NCBI GenBank assembly: GCA_023145215.1
Contig: JAGLED010000041.1
Coordinates: 1 to 64,000 of the forward strand
Source: Rhodospirillales bacterium
GTDB taxonomy: Bacteria; Pseudomonadota; Alphaproteobacteria; Rhodospirillales; Casp-alpha2
Direction: 5' to 3'
DNA: 64,000 nt
This document shows positions 25,687 to 34,060 of the stretch, one piece after another. Within the stretch, counting starts at the first letter, position 1, and every line of letters starts with the position of its first letter. Under the pieces are notes generated by a model, which was given only the letters and a program-made list of their open reading frames with translations, did not search any database and was not told the DNA's origin. The position numbers and the translations under genes were made by a program.

Positions 25687-27999
25687 ATGACGAGCAAAGA
25701 TAATAATCACAACGACGAACCCGTCCCGAAGGCGTATCTCGACCTCGTCAGGACACTGACTCACGAAGTCAGAACGCCGCTCAGTACGATTATCGGTTTC
25801 GCCGACATGATCGAGCACGAGATGCTCGGTCCGCTCGGCAACCATCGCTATCGGGATTACGCCGAAGACATTCACAAGGCGGCGCGCGCGATCCTGGAGA
25901 CGCTCGACGACGTATCGCAGCCGGCGCACTTCGCGCGCTACCAGGAATCCGAAGAAGACTTCCGCCATCTCATCGAACTCGCGCCCGACCTGATCTGCAT
26001 CTGCCGCGACGGCCGGATCGAGCTGATCAACCCCGCCGGCGCCAGCATGCTGGGCGTGTGGCCGCTGGAGACCTTGAAAGACAGGCTGTTCAGCGATTTC
26101 GTCGACGCCGAGTTCCGCGACCTCGTCAGACCCGACCTGCGCGACCTGGCCGAGGAAAAGCTCCGCGTGCCGGTCAAGCTCGTGCGCCCCGACGAACTCA
26201 CGGTCGACGTGGAGATCGCGGCATTGCCGTACAAATCCTCCGACGCGGAAGACACCGGCGCGGTGATGGTCATCGCCCGCGACGTGACCGAGCGGAACCG
26301 GGCCCTTTCCGCAGTCCGCCAGCGCGAGGAAAACCTGCAACTGGTGATGGACGCGGTCGCCGACGGCATCGTTTCGCTGGACGAACGCGGCCGGATCGAG
26401 ATGGTCAACGCCGCGATCGAGCGCATTTTCGGTTACGATGCCAATGCCCTCATGGACCAGCACATCGGCACCCTGATCCCCGCACTCGCCGGTGCCAAAC
26501 CGCAAAGCTTCATTGCCGACGCGGGCTCGGGAGATCTTGAGTTCGGCCTCGAGAATGACACCGAGATGACGGGCCGGCATATCGACGGGCAGAATATCCC
26601 GGTCGAGGTGGTGTTCACGGTGTCGTCGTCGGACGGGCGGCGGCGTTACATCGGCGCGATCCGCGACATCACAGCGCGCAAGAATTACGAAGACCGGTTG
26701 CGGACCATGGCGACCCGCGACGAACTGACCGGGCTCGCCAACCGCAACCTTCTGGCGGAACGCCTGACCGAGACGATGCGGCGGATCGACCGTGAAGGCG
26801 GCGGCATGGCGCTCATTTATATCGACCTGGACCAGTTCCAGAACATCAACGACGCCTTCGGTCACGAAGTCGGCGACGAGGTCATATTAATGGCAAGCCG
26901 GCGGCTGCAATCCTGCGTCAAGGACGGCGACACCCTCGCCCGCGCCGGCGGCGACGAATTCCATATATTGATGCCGGGCATCGCCGACGAAAATGCCGCC
27001 GCGCGCATCGCGAGCGACCTGCTCGTCGCCCTTTCGAGTCCCTACATGATCGAGGGGCGGGAGATTTTCTCGTCTGCCAGCATCGGCGTGTGCCTTTATC
27101 CGCCTCATGCGGCAACACCTTCGGAACTGATGCGCAACGTCGACACCGCGACCAACAACGCAAAACGGGACGGCCGCGCCAATTACAAGATCTACACGCC
27201 CAACATGTCGGAAATGGTGCATCGCCGCGTCGATGTCGGCCACGAACTCAGGCGCGCGCTCGAAAACGACGAACTGTCGCTCAACTACCAGGCCAAGGTC
27301 GATCTGTCGTCGCAACGGATCATCGGCGCCGAGGCCCTGCTGCGCTGGTCGAACGAACATCTGGGCTTCATATCGCCCGCCGAGTTCGTGCCGATCGCCG
27401 AGGAAACCGGCCTGATCGTGCCGATCGGCGAATGGGTCCTGCGCACGGCCTGCCAAGAGGCCGCGCAATGGAAGGCCGCCGACGGCCAGCCCGTACAAGT
27501 GGCAGTCAACCTGTCGGCCCTGCAATTCCTGCATGGCGACCTGGTGGCCCGGGTGACGCGCAGCCTGAAAGAGTCGGGTCTCGCCCCCGAGCGGCTCGAT
27601 CTGGAGCTGACAGAAAGCCTGTTGGTCGAACGTCCGGACGAGACCATCGCAACACTGAACCGGCTGAAGGAGCTCGGCATTTCGATCTCCATGGACGACT
27701 TCGGGACCGGGTACTCGTCGCTCAGTTACCTGACCAAGTTCCCGCTGGATTCCCTCAAGGTCGACCGCGCCTTCGTCACCGACTTGCCCGAAGACCGCGA
27801 TGCGGTGGTCGTGGTCCGCGCCATTGTCGGCATGGCCAAGCAGCTCGACCTGCACATCGTCGCCGAGGGGATCGAGACCGAACGGCAAATGGAATTCCTG
27901 CACGGTCTCGGCTGTCACACCGGCCAGGGGTATTTGTTCTCGAAGCCGATCTCGAATGATCAGTTCATGGATCTTCTGCTGGCCAAGGCCGCGGAATAA
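25687..27999 (+). CDS. PAS-PAS-GGDEF-EAL protein with N-terminal histidine-kinase H-box
   Basis: The 770-residue cytoplasmic protein begins with a HisKA-like segment (residues 18-75) containing THEVRTP with H26. No HATPase domain follows. Two PAS domains (about 95-205 and 215-335), a GGDEF domain with intact GGDEF at 421-425, and an EAL domain with EAL at 549-551 come next. It could both make and break cyclic-di-GMP. The inhibitory RxxD site before GGDEF is absent. The EAL catalytic set looks complete (DDFGTGYSS, LKVDRAFV, AEGIE). Monocistronic. The 222 bp upstream contain two short hairpins but no recognisable riboswitch. Confidence 0.93.
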   Translation: MTSKDNNHNDEPVPKAYLDLVRTLTHEVRTPLSTIIGFADMIEHEMLGPLGNHRYRDYAEDIHKAARAILETLDDVSQPAHFARYQESEEDFRHLIELAPDLICICRDGRIELINPAGASMLGVWPLETLKDRLFSDFVDAEFRDLVRPDLRDLAEEKLRVPVKLVRPDELTVDVEIAALPYKSSDAEDTGAVMVIARDVTERNRALSAVRQREENLQLVMDAVADGIVSLDERGRIEMVNAAIERIFGYDANALMDQHIGTLIPALAGAKPQSFIADAGSGDLEFGLENDTEMTGRHIDGQNIPVEVVFTVSSSDGRRRYIGAIRDITARKNYEDRLRTMATRDELTGLANRNLLAERLTETMRRIDREGGGMALIYIDLDQFQNINDAFGHEVGDEVILMASRRLQSCVKDGDTLARAGGDEFHILMPGIADENAAARIASDLLVALSSPYMIEGREIFSSASIGVCLYPPHAATPSELMRNVDTATNNAKRDGRANYKIYTPNMSEMVHRRVDVGHELRRALENDELSLNYQAKVDLSSQRIIGAEALLRWSNEHLGFISPAEFVPIAEETGLIVPIGEWVLRTACQEAAQWKAADGQPVQVAVNLSALQFLHGDLVARVTRSLKESGLAPERLDLELTESLLVERPDETIATLNRLKELGISISMDDFGTGYSSLSYLTKFPLDSLKVDRAFVTDLPEDRDAVVVVRAIVGMAKQLDLHIVAEGIETERQMEFLHGLGCHTGQGYLFSKPISNDQFMDLLLAKAAE

Positions 28000-28088
28000 T
28001 CCCGGTGACCCGAAAAGCTTGAGCATTCGGGCCGATTTGGGCATTCTCGGCGCGCTTTTTCCCAACTGGCACGGATTTGAGCGGAAAA

Positions 28089-29693
28089 ATGTCCGATAAC
28101 CGCGTTTACCTGTTCGACACGACCCTGCGCGACGGCGCGCAGACGCAAGGCGTGGATTTCAATCCCGCCGACAAGGAACTGATTGCGCGCGAACTGGACA
28201 GCATCGGGATCGACTATGTCGAGGGCGGCTGGCCCGGCGCCAACCCGACCGACAACAGCTTCTTCGGCAGCCCGCCTAAAATGAAACGCGCCAAGTTGGT
28301 CGCGTTCGGCATGACGCGCCGCGCCGGACGTTCGGCGGACAACGACCCCGGCCTCGCCGCGATCCTGGAACCCGACGTCCCGTGCGTCTGCATGGTGGGA
28401 AAATCGTGGGACTTCCACGTTGACGTCGCGCTCGAGATCGAACACGAAGAGAACGTCCGCATGATCGCCGAAAGCGTGCAGCTTGCGACAACCCGCAAGG
28501 ACGAGGTCATGTACGACGCCGAGCATTTCTTCGACGGCTACAAGTCCAATCCCGAATTCGCGCTTTCGTGTCTGAAGGCGGCCTACGACAACGGCGCGCG
28601 CTGGGTCGTATTGTGCGATACCAACGGCGGCACCCTGCCCCATGAGGTGGCGAAGATCGTCGGCAACGTGACACAGCATATCCCGGGCGATCATGTCGGT
28701 ATTCATGCCCACAACGACACGGGCAACGCCATCGCCAATTCTCTGGCCGCGGTCGTCGCCGGGGCACGTCAGGTGCAGGGCACGCTCAACGGCTTGGGCG
28801 AGCGGTGCGGCAACGCCGACCTGATCGCGATCATTCCGTCGCTCGTTCTCAAGATGGGGTTCGAGACCAACGTCGATCCCGAAGACATGAAGAAGCTGAC
28901 GCACATCTCCAGGCTTCTGGACGAACGGCTGAACCGCCAGCCGTTCCGGGGCGCGCCGTACGTGGGCGAGTCGGCCTTTGCCCACAAGGGCGGCCTGCAC
29001 GTATCGGCGGTCGAAAAGGACCCGAAAACGTACGAGCACATCGAACCGTCGCTGGTCGGCAACCGCCGCCATATCGTCGTTTCCGATCAGTCCGGGCGCT
29101 CCAACATCCTGGCCCGGTTCCGCGAAGTCGGGATCGAGGTCGACCCCAAGGACAAGCGCGTCGGGAAGCTCGTCGAGGAAGTCAAAGAGAACGAGTTCAA
29201 CGGCTATGCCTACGACGGCGCCGAGGCGAGCTTCGAACTGCTTGCGCGCCGCGCTCTCGGCTCGGTGCCGGATTACTTCCGCTGCTCCAACTTCCGCGTC
29301 ATCGACGAACGCCGCTGGGATGCGAACGGCAACCTGGTGACGCTTTCCGAAGCGACCGTGAAACTGACCGTCGGCGGCGAAGATCACATGACCGTCGCCG
29401 AGGGCAACGGCCCGGTCAACGCGCTCGACGCCGCCATGCGAAAAGTGCTGACGCCGATTTATCCGACGCTCGAAGGTCTCAAGCTGGTGGACTACAAGGT
29501 CCGTATCCTGACCCCCGGCGACGGGACGCGCGCCATCACCCGCGTGATGATCGAAAGCACGGACAGCAAGGGCGAGCACTGGTCGACCGTCGGCGTGTCG
29601 GCAAACATCATCGACGCGTCCTACAACGCGCTCCGGGATTCCCTGATCTATCTGCTCTATCGCGACGGCGCCCAAGAGCCGGCCGCCGACTGA
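28089..29693 (+). CDS. cimA: (R)-citramalate synthase
   Basis: The 534-residue HMGL/LeuA-family enzyme condenses acetyl-CoA with pyruvate, bypassing threonine for isoleucine synthesis. The N-terminal FDTTLRDGAQ, the metal-site HAHND motif (GIHAHNDTGNA) and a C-terminal LeuA-type regulatory domain are all present. The CimA-type length and the SGRSN motif separate it from LeuA. I chose the ATG at 28089 (MSDNRVYL) over an upstream TTG, because GAGCGGA lies just before it. Confidence 0.92.
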   Translation: MSDNRVYLFDTTLRDGAQTQGVDFNPADKELIARELDSIGIDYVEGGWPGANPTDNSFFGSPPKMKRAKLVAFGMTRRAGRSADNDPGLAAILEPDVPCVCMVGKSWDFHVDVALEIEHEENVRMIAESVQLATTRKDEVMYDAEHFFDGYKSNPEFALSCLKAAYDNGARWVVLCDTNGGTLPHEVAKIVGNVTQHIPGDHVGIHAHNDTGNAIANSLAAVVAGARQVQGTLNGLGERCGNADLIAIIPSLVLKMGFETNVDPEDMKKLTHISRLLDERLNRQPFRGAPYVGESAFAHKGGLHVSAVEKDPKTYEHIEPSLVGNRRHIVVSDQSGRSNILARFREVGIEVDPKDKRVGKLVEEVKENEFNGYAYDGAEASFELLARRALGSVPDYFRCSNFRVIDERRWDANGNLVTLSEATVKLTVGGEDHMTVAEGNGPVNALDAAMRKVLTPIYPTLEGLKLVDYKVRILTPGDGTRAITRVMIESTDSKGEHWSTVGVSANIIDASYNALRDSLIYLLYRDGAQEPAAD

Positions 29694-29698
29694 CGCCG

Positions 29699-30442
29699 AT
29701 GACCGACAACGCGTTTTCCGTCATCCTGGTCGAGCCGCAACTCGGCGAGAATATCGGCATGTGCGCGCGCGCCATGTGGAACTGCGGGATCAAGGATCTG
29801 CGGCTCGTCAGCCCACGCGACGGCTGGCCGTCGGAAGCGGCCAGCAAATCCGCCTCCGGCGCGGACCCCGTGATCGAAGGGGCGCAGGTCTTCGAGACCA
29901 CGGAAGAGGCGGTCAGGGACCTGGACTTCGTCATCGCGACGACGGCGCGCCCGCGCGACATGACCAAGGTCGTTTTCACCCCCGAAGCCGCGGCGGCCGA
30001 CATCCGCACGCGCGCAACCGCTGGCCAGCGCACCGGGGTGTTGTTCGGGAAAGAAGCGATGGGCCTTTCCAACGACGACGTGGCGTTGTCGGACGCGGTC
30101 CTGACGGTGCCGCTCAACCCGGCGTTCACGTCCCTCAACCTCGCCCAGGCGGTGCTGTTGATGGGCTACGAATGGTTCAAGCAGGGCGACGATACGGCCG
30201 GGAAAGAGTTGAAGATGCCCGCCGACACGCGCCCCGCCGGCAAGGAAGAGATGATCAACCTGTTCGAGCATCTGGAAGAAGAACTCGACGCGCGCGGCTT
30301 TTTGCGCGTGCCGGAAAAACGTCCGACCATGGTCAGGAACATCCGCAACATGTTCTGGCGCGCCGAGATGACCGAACAGGAGGTCCGCACGTTCCGGGGC
30401 ATTCTCAAGGCGCTGACGAAGTTTCCCAGGAACGACGGCTGA
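29699..30442 (+). CDS. trmJ: tRNA (cytidine/uridine-2'-O)-methyltransferase TrmJ-type
   Basis: The 247-residue SPOUT-class RNA methyltransferase has the family opening ILVEPQLGENIGMCARAM. The trefoil-knot motifs are VLFGKEAMGLSNDDV and VPLNPAFTSLNLAQAV. Length and the C-terminal extension fit TrmJ, which 2'-O-methylates position 32 of tRNA. It starts five bases after the cimA stop, likely in the same transcript. Paralogues such as TrmL are shorter, so TrmJ is favoured. Confidence 0.85.
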   Translation: MTDNAFSVILVEPQLGENIGMCARAMWNCGIKDLRLVSPRDGWPSEAASKSASGADPVIEGAQVFETTEEAVRDLDFVIATTARPRDMTKVVFTPEAAAADIRTRATAGQRTGVLFGKEAMGLSNDDVALSDAVLTVPLNPAFTSLNLAQAVLLMGYEWFKQGDDTAGKELKMPADTRPAGKEEMINLFEHLEEELDARGFLRVPEKRPTMVRNIRNMFWRAEMTEQEVRTFRGILKALTKFPRNDG

Positions 30443-30450
30443 ACGAACCG

Positions 30451-30500
30451 ACCCTCTCCCCCGGCAGAGGGTGGCGAACGACGTGAGCCGGGTGAGGGGA
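30451..30500. repeat. Second REP-like element (partial copy type)
   Basis: The sequence accctctcccccggcagagg, followed 20 bases on by gagccgggtgagggg, repeats the C-rich/G-rich arms of the element at 24747. The arms pair imperfectly. It again lies between convergent genes (trmJ and the GFA protein). Confidence 0.65.
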
Positions 30501-30514
30501 CGTGTGATAAGGTG

Positions 30515-30586
30515 AACCACAGAGGCACCGAGGTCACAGAGATGCCTCGCCGCTTGCCGCCTCTGTGCCTCCGTGTCTCTGTGGTT
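30515..30586. repeat. Imperfect 26-27-bp inverted repeat, likely bidirectional terminator
   Basis: The arm at 30515-30541 (aaccacagaggcaccgaggt...) pairs with 30561-30586 (ctctgtgcctccgtgtctct...) with few mismatches. TTTT follows on the plus strand. CACAGAG-type arms of this kind are seen as dispersed repeats in varied bacterial genomes. Position between convergent genes suggests transcript termination. Confidence 0.7.
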
Positions 30587-30642
30587 TTAGAACTGCGAGG
30601 ATTCCATGGACCCTGAACGCGTTCAGGGTGTCGGACTTGTGC

Positions 30643-31125
30643 TCAGCCCTTCGCTTTCGCGATCACCGCTTTCAGACGATCCAGCGACTCCGCCGGCCAG
30701 TACGCGCGGCGGTCATAGAATTCATCCACCTGCGGCTTGCCGTCGTCGAGCGTCACCCACGGCTGCTTGGTGGAGGTATAGATGTGGATGTCGGGCGGCA
30801 TGGCGGACGGATCTTCGAGCGTGCCGACGCGGATGAAGTCGATCAGGTCGCCGGCGCCGCCATAATGACTCCAGAGCGCCGTCTTGCAGTCCGGGCAACG
30901 CCAGATCACCTGGCCCTTGCCGCTCGGCGACGGGACCTTCACGGGTTCGGGCGTGCCCTGGGTGACGTCGACCCGATCGGCCTCGATCATCGCGTTGAGC
31001 GCGAACGCCGCCCCCGACTGACGCTGGCAATACGAACAATGGCAGCAATGCACGAACATCGGCGCGCCCTTGGCGGTGTACTTGACGGCGCCGCACGCGC
31101 ACCGGCCCTCGTGAACGGGTTCCAT
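30643..31125 (-). CDS. GFA (CENP-V/glutathione-dependent formaldehyde-activating) family protein
   Basis: The 160-residue zinc protein carries the GFA cysteine pattern: GRCACGAVKY at the N-terminus, HCCHCSYCQRQSGA near residue 30, and WRCPDCKTALWSHYG near 75. Family members may bind glutathione adducts or simply zinc; few are characterised. It is the last gene of a minus-strand run with coq7, dsbB and the YqaA-like gene, starting eight bases after the coq7 stop. Confidence 0.88.
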   Translation of the reverse strand: MEPVHEGRCACGAVKYTAKGAPMFVHCCHCSYCQRQSGAAFALNAMIEADRVDVTQGTPEPVKVPSPSGKGQVIWRCPDCKTALWSHYGGAGDLIDFIRVGTLEDPSAMPPDIHIYTSTKQPWVTLDDGKPQVDEFYDRRAYWPAESLDRLKAVIAKAKG

Positions 31126-31133
31126 GACCTCTC

Positions 31134-31694
31134 CTAGATGCGTTTCGAAAGCCAGATCGCCAGTTTGGAGCCGGTTTTGACGGCGGTCTTCAAGACCTCA
31201 TAGCCGGGCGCGTCCTCGGCGCCCTTGCCGAGGGCGGTGTCCCGGTGCTCCAGTTCTTCGAGGCGGAATTTTTCGAACGTGTCGCGCAGTTCCTGCTGAT
31301 CGCCTTCGGCATCCAGCGCCGAGACCTGCGATGCGTAATGCTCGTCGATGACTTCCTCGACGGCGACGGTACACGCATGCGCCGCCTTCTCGCCCATCAG
31401 GGCGGTCCCGGCGCCCAGTGCGAAACCGGCGACATGCCAGAGCGGCATCAACGCCGTCGGGCGCACCCGGTTCTTGCGGATCAGGTCGTCGAACTTCGCC
31501 AGGTGCACGCGCTCCTGGTCGGCCATGTGCTCGATGTCGGGCCGGTCGGCGCTTTTGCCCAGCACCGCGAGCTGCCCTTCATAGATCCTGACCGCGCCGT
31601 ATTCGCCCGCGTGATCGACGCGGATCATGCTTTCCAGCATGTCCTTTTTCGACAGGTCGCCGGGCATGCGGTGCGGTTTTGCGCGCGTGCTCAT
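31134..31694 (-). CDS. coq7: Demethoxyubiquinone hydroxylase, di-iron
   Basis: The 186-residue protein hydroxylates 2-polyprenyl-3-methyl-6-methoxy-benzoquinol in ubiquinone synthesis. Di-iron ligands come from RVDHAGEYGAVRIYEGQ, MADQERVHLAKFD, VEEVIDEHY and RLEELEHRDTA, a duplicated EXXH pattern. Start at 31694 (MSTRAKPHRMP) gives normal Coq7 length; the upstream frame belongs to the shadow of dsbB. It follows dsbB by two bases. Confidence 0.95.
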   Translation of the reverse strand: MSTRAKPHRMPGDLSKKDMLESMIRVDHAGEYGAVRIYEGQLAVLGKSADRPDIEHMADQERVHLAKFDDLIRKNRVRPTALMPLWHVAGFALGAGTALMGEKAAHACTVAVEEVIDEHYASQVSALDAEGDQQELRDTFEKFRLEELEHRDTALGKGAEDAPGYEVLKTAVKTGSKLAIWLSKRI

Positions 31695-31696
31695 GA

Positions 31697-32194
31697 TCAG
31701 ACCTCGTCCCTCAGACGCCGCCATGCGCAAAACGAGGCGATGGCCAGCGCCAGCGATACGCCAACATTGTAGGTGGCCATGGAAACCCCGAAAAGGGTCC
31801 AGTCGATATCGCCGCACGACTTCTCGGGTTTCTTCTGCAATGCCGCCAGGAAGTCCTGGGTATTGGTGACGGCGCCGCCGCTTGCCCCGCAGGGCGCGGC
31901 GGATTTCCACCAAAGCTGTTCGACGCCGACATGATAAAGCGCGATCCCGGATCCGATCAGAAACGCCAGCCCCGCGAACAACGGGATCAGGCGCCGGATC
32001 TCGGGGTTCTTCACGAAAAGCGCCAGAAGCCCCAGTGCGATCACCACCCCGTAGGGGATGCGCTGATAGACACAAAGAACGCACGGCTCATAGCCGAACC
32101 CGTACTGCGAGATATAAGCGGTCAGAAGCGGCCCCCCGGCGGCGATCAGCAGCGCGAGAGCGAGATATCTGTCGATGATTTTGACGTCGGGCAT
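31697..32194 (-). CDS. dsbB: Disulfide bond formation protein B
   Basis: The 165-residue inner-membrane protein has four helices. The first periplasmic loop holds the CVLC pair (EPCVLCVYQR); the second has Cys in APCGASGG and KSCGDIDW. These match DsbB, which reoxidises DsbA by passing electrons to quinone. Being just upstream of coq7, a quinone-synthesis gene, fits this role. DsbA itself is not in the window. Confidence 0.92.
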   Translation of the reverse strand: MPDVKIIDRYLALALLIAAGGPLLTAYISQYGFGYEPCVLCVYQRIPYGVVIALGLLALFVKNPEIRRLIPLFAGLAFLIGSGIALYHVGVEQLWWKSAAPCGASGGAVTNTQDFLAALQKKPEKSCGDIDWTLFGVSMATYNVGVSLALAIASFCAWRRLRDEV

Positions 32195-32225
32195 GGCACA
32201 GTTATAGGCGCGGACGCCGGCTCCG

Positions 32226-32807
32226 TTAAGTCACGAATTTGAGAACGATCACGCCCGCCACCAGAAGCGCACAGAACAAAAGCGTCAGCAGGCCCAGGCG
32301 TTTCTCGATAAAGGCGCGGATCGGCTCGCCGTACTTCCACAACAGGATCGCGACGAGGAAGAACCGGGCGCCGCGCCCGATGGCGGAGGCGATGATGAAC
32401 GGCGCCATATCCAGCCCGGTCACGCCGCTGGCGATGGTGAAGATCTTGTAGGGGATCGGGCTGAAGCCGGCGGTGAACACGATCCAAGCGCCGTTCTCGT
32501 TATAAAGCGCCTTTACCTGGGCGAACTTGTCGGCGGCGTGATAGAATTCGAGGATCGGCTGGCCGATTTCCTCGAACAGAAACGCACCGATGAAGTACCC
32601 GAACACACCGCCCAGAACCGACGCGATCGTGCAGATCAGCGCCAGGCGGAACCAGCGCGTCCTCGCCGCCAGCACCATCGGGATCAGCAGGACATCGGGC
32701 GGAATCAGGAAAAACGAGCTTTCGGTGAACGCCACCAGCGCCAGAATCCAGGTCGCGTGGCGGTGGGCCGACCATTCAAGGGTTTTGTCGTAAAGCGCGC
32801 GCAGCAT
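32226..32807 (-). CDS. YqaA/DedA-like (VTT-domain) membrane protein
   Basis: The 193-residue protein has about four to five hydrophobic segments and the SNARE-associated/DedA signature: an acidic residue in the first helix region (FTESSFFLIPPDVLLIPMV), a re-entrant GGVFGYFIGAFLF, and FTAGFSPIPYKIFTIASG. These are undecaprenyl-phosphate or lipid flippase relatives, but function in the YqaA branch is not settled. First gene of the minus-strand run, with the divergent tRNA-Leu upstream. Confidence 0.88.
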   Translation of the reverse strand: MLRALYDKTLEWSAHRHATWILALVAFTESSFFLIPPDVLLIPMVLAARTRWFRLALICTIASVLGGVFGYFIGAFLFEEIGQPILEFYHAADKFAQVKALYNENGAWIVFTAGFSPIPYKIFTIASGVTGLDMAPFIIASAIGRGARFFLVAILLWKYGEPIRAFIEKRLGLLTLLFCALLVAGVIVLKFVT

Positions 32808-32972
32808 CGGGTTTCAACATTCCTCGAAAAAGGCCGGTCACCGTTGGATGCCGAGGTCTTTAGCAGCCCCCGGCAGGGCTTGCAACGATACCGGCCCATG
32901 GCTGAAAATAGGGCGTCGGGCGTAGTGGACAGGGACGGCGCGATCCCTTATGTTCGCGGCGCTCCACCAAGT

Positions 32973-33057
32973 GCGGGTGTGGCGGAATTGGTAGACGCGC
33001 CGGATTCAAAATCCGGTTTCCTCGGAAGTGTCGGTTCGAGTCCGACCACCCGCACCA
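32973..33057 (+). tRNA. tRNA-Leu (anticodon CAA)
   Basis: The 85-nt tRNA has an encoded CCA, acceptor stem GCGGGTG/CACCCGC, a long variable arm (tttcctcggaagt), and a T-arm with GGTTCGAGTCC. The anticodon stem CCGGA/TCCGG encloses TTCAAAA, giving CAA for UUG leucine codons. The long variable arm confirms class II. Confidence 0.95.
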
Positions 33058-33076
33058 TCTCAAACGGGAGTGATTC

Positions 33077-34060
33077 TTGAGCCAGCCCAACGCCGATAAA
33101 GACCCCGAATTCGCCGTCGAGATCGAGGGCCTCGCGAAGGTCTATGGCAGTTCGAACAAGCAGACGCCGAAACACGCCCTCAAGGACGTGAACCTGAAAA
33201 TCAGGCGCGGCTCGTTCTTTGGCCTGCTGGGGCCGAACGGGGCGGGCAAGTCGACGCTCATCAACATCCTCGCGGGCCTCGTCAACCGCTCGGGCGGCAC
33301 CGCGAAAATCTGGGGCCACGACATCGACACCGATATGCGTGCCGCGCGCCGCTCCATCGGCGTGGTGCCGCAGGAACTGAACATCGATCCGTTCTTCACG
33401 CCGCGCGAACTCCTCGATCTTCAGGCCGGGCTGTTCGGCGTACCGCAGTCCGAGCGCCAGACGCAGGAAGTTCTGGACGCCGTCGGTTTGGGCGACAAGG
33501 CGGACGCCTATACGCGCTCGCTGTCGGGCGGGATGCGGCGAAGATTGTTGGTCGGCAAGGCGATGGTGCACCGCCCGCCGGTGCTGGTGCTGGACGAGCC
33601 GTCGGCCGGCGTCGACGTCGACCTGCGCCGCCAGCTCTGGACCCACGTGAAGCGCATGAATGAGGCGGGCACGACGGTCCTGCTGACCACCCATTACCTC
33701 GAAGAAGCCGAAGCCATGTGCGACGAGATCGCCATCATCAACCACGGCCGCATCATCGCCTGTGAGCCGACCGCCGAGATGCTGTCCCGTCTGGATGCGC
33801 GCGAGTTGCGCGTCGATCTGGCGAAACCGGCGAACGAGATTCCGAAATCGCTCAATAAATACAACCCCGTCCTTATCCAGCCCGACTGCCTGACGCTCAG
33901 TTTCGCGCCTTCCAAAACACCGGCCCGGAAAGTCTTGGCGGATATTGAGGCGGCGGGCCTCGAGGTCCGCGATTTCGCGACGACCGAATCCGATCTGGAA
34001 GACATCTTCATCCGTCTGACCCACGATGACGCCGAAGACGACGCGGATGACGCCGCCTAA
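33077..34060 (+). CDS. ABC transporter ATP-binding protein, without partner permease
   Basis: The 327-residue ATPase has Walker A GPNGAGKST, Q-loop VVPQEL, signature LSGGMRRRL, Walker B VLVLDEPSAG and the H-loop TTHYLEEAE. It is of the ABC-2/drug or polysaccharide exporter type, with an acidic C-terminal tail. The start codon is TTG, chosen because GGGAG lies six bases upstream and no ATG fits. The stop overlaps the next gene, a lipoprotein hydrolase; no permease lies on either side. Confidence 0.88.
   Translation: MSQPNADKDPEFAVEIEGLAKVYGSSNKQTPKHALKDVNLKIRRGSFFGLLGPNGAGKSTLINILAGLVNRSGGTAKIWGHDIDTDMRAARRSIGVVPQELNIDPFFTPRELLDLQAGLFGVPQSERQTQEVLDAVGLGDKADAYTRSLSGGMRRRLLVGKAMVHRPPVLVLDEPSAGVDVDLRRQLWTHVKRMNEAGTTVLLTTHYLEEAEAMCDEIAIINHGRIIACEPTAEMLSRLDARELRVDLAKPANEIPKSLNKYNPVLIQPDCLTLSFAPSKTPARKVLADIEAAGLEVRDFATTESDLEDIFIRLTHDDAEDDADDAA

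Noticed and set aside
25603-26865. Minus-strand open frame of 420 codons
   Set aside because: It is antisense to the PAS-GGDEF-EAL gene and its residue composition is that of an antisense frame.
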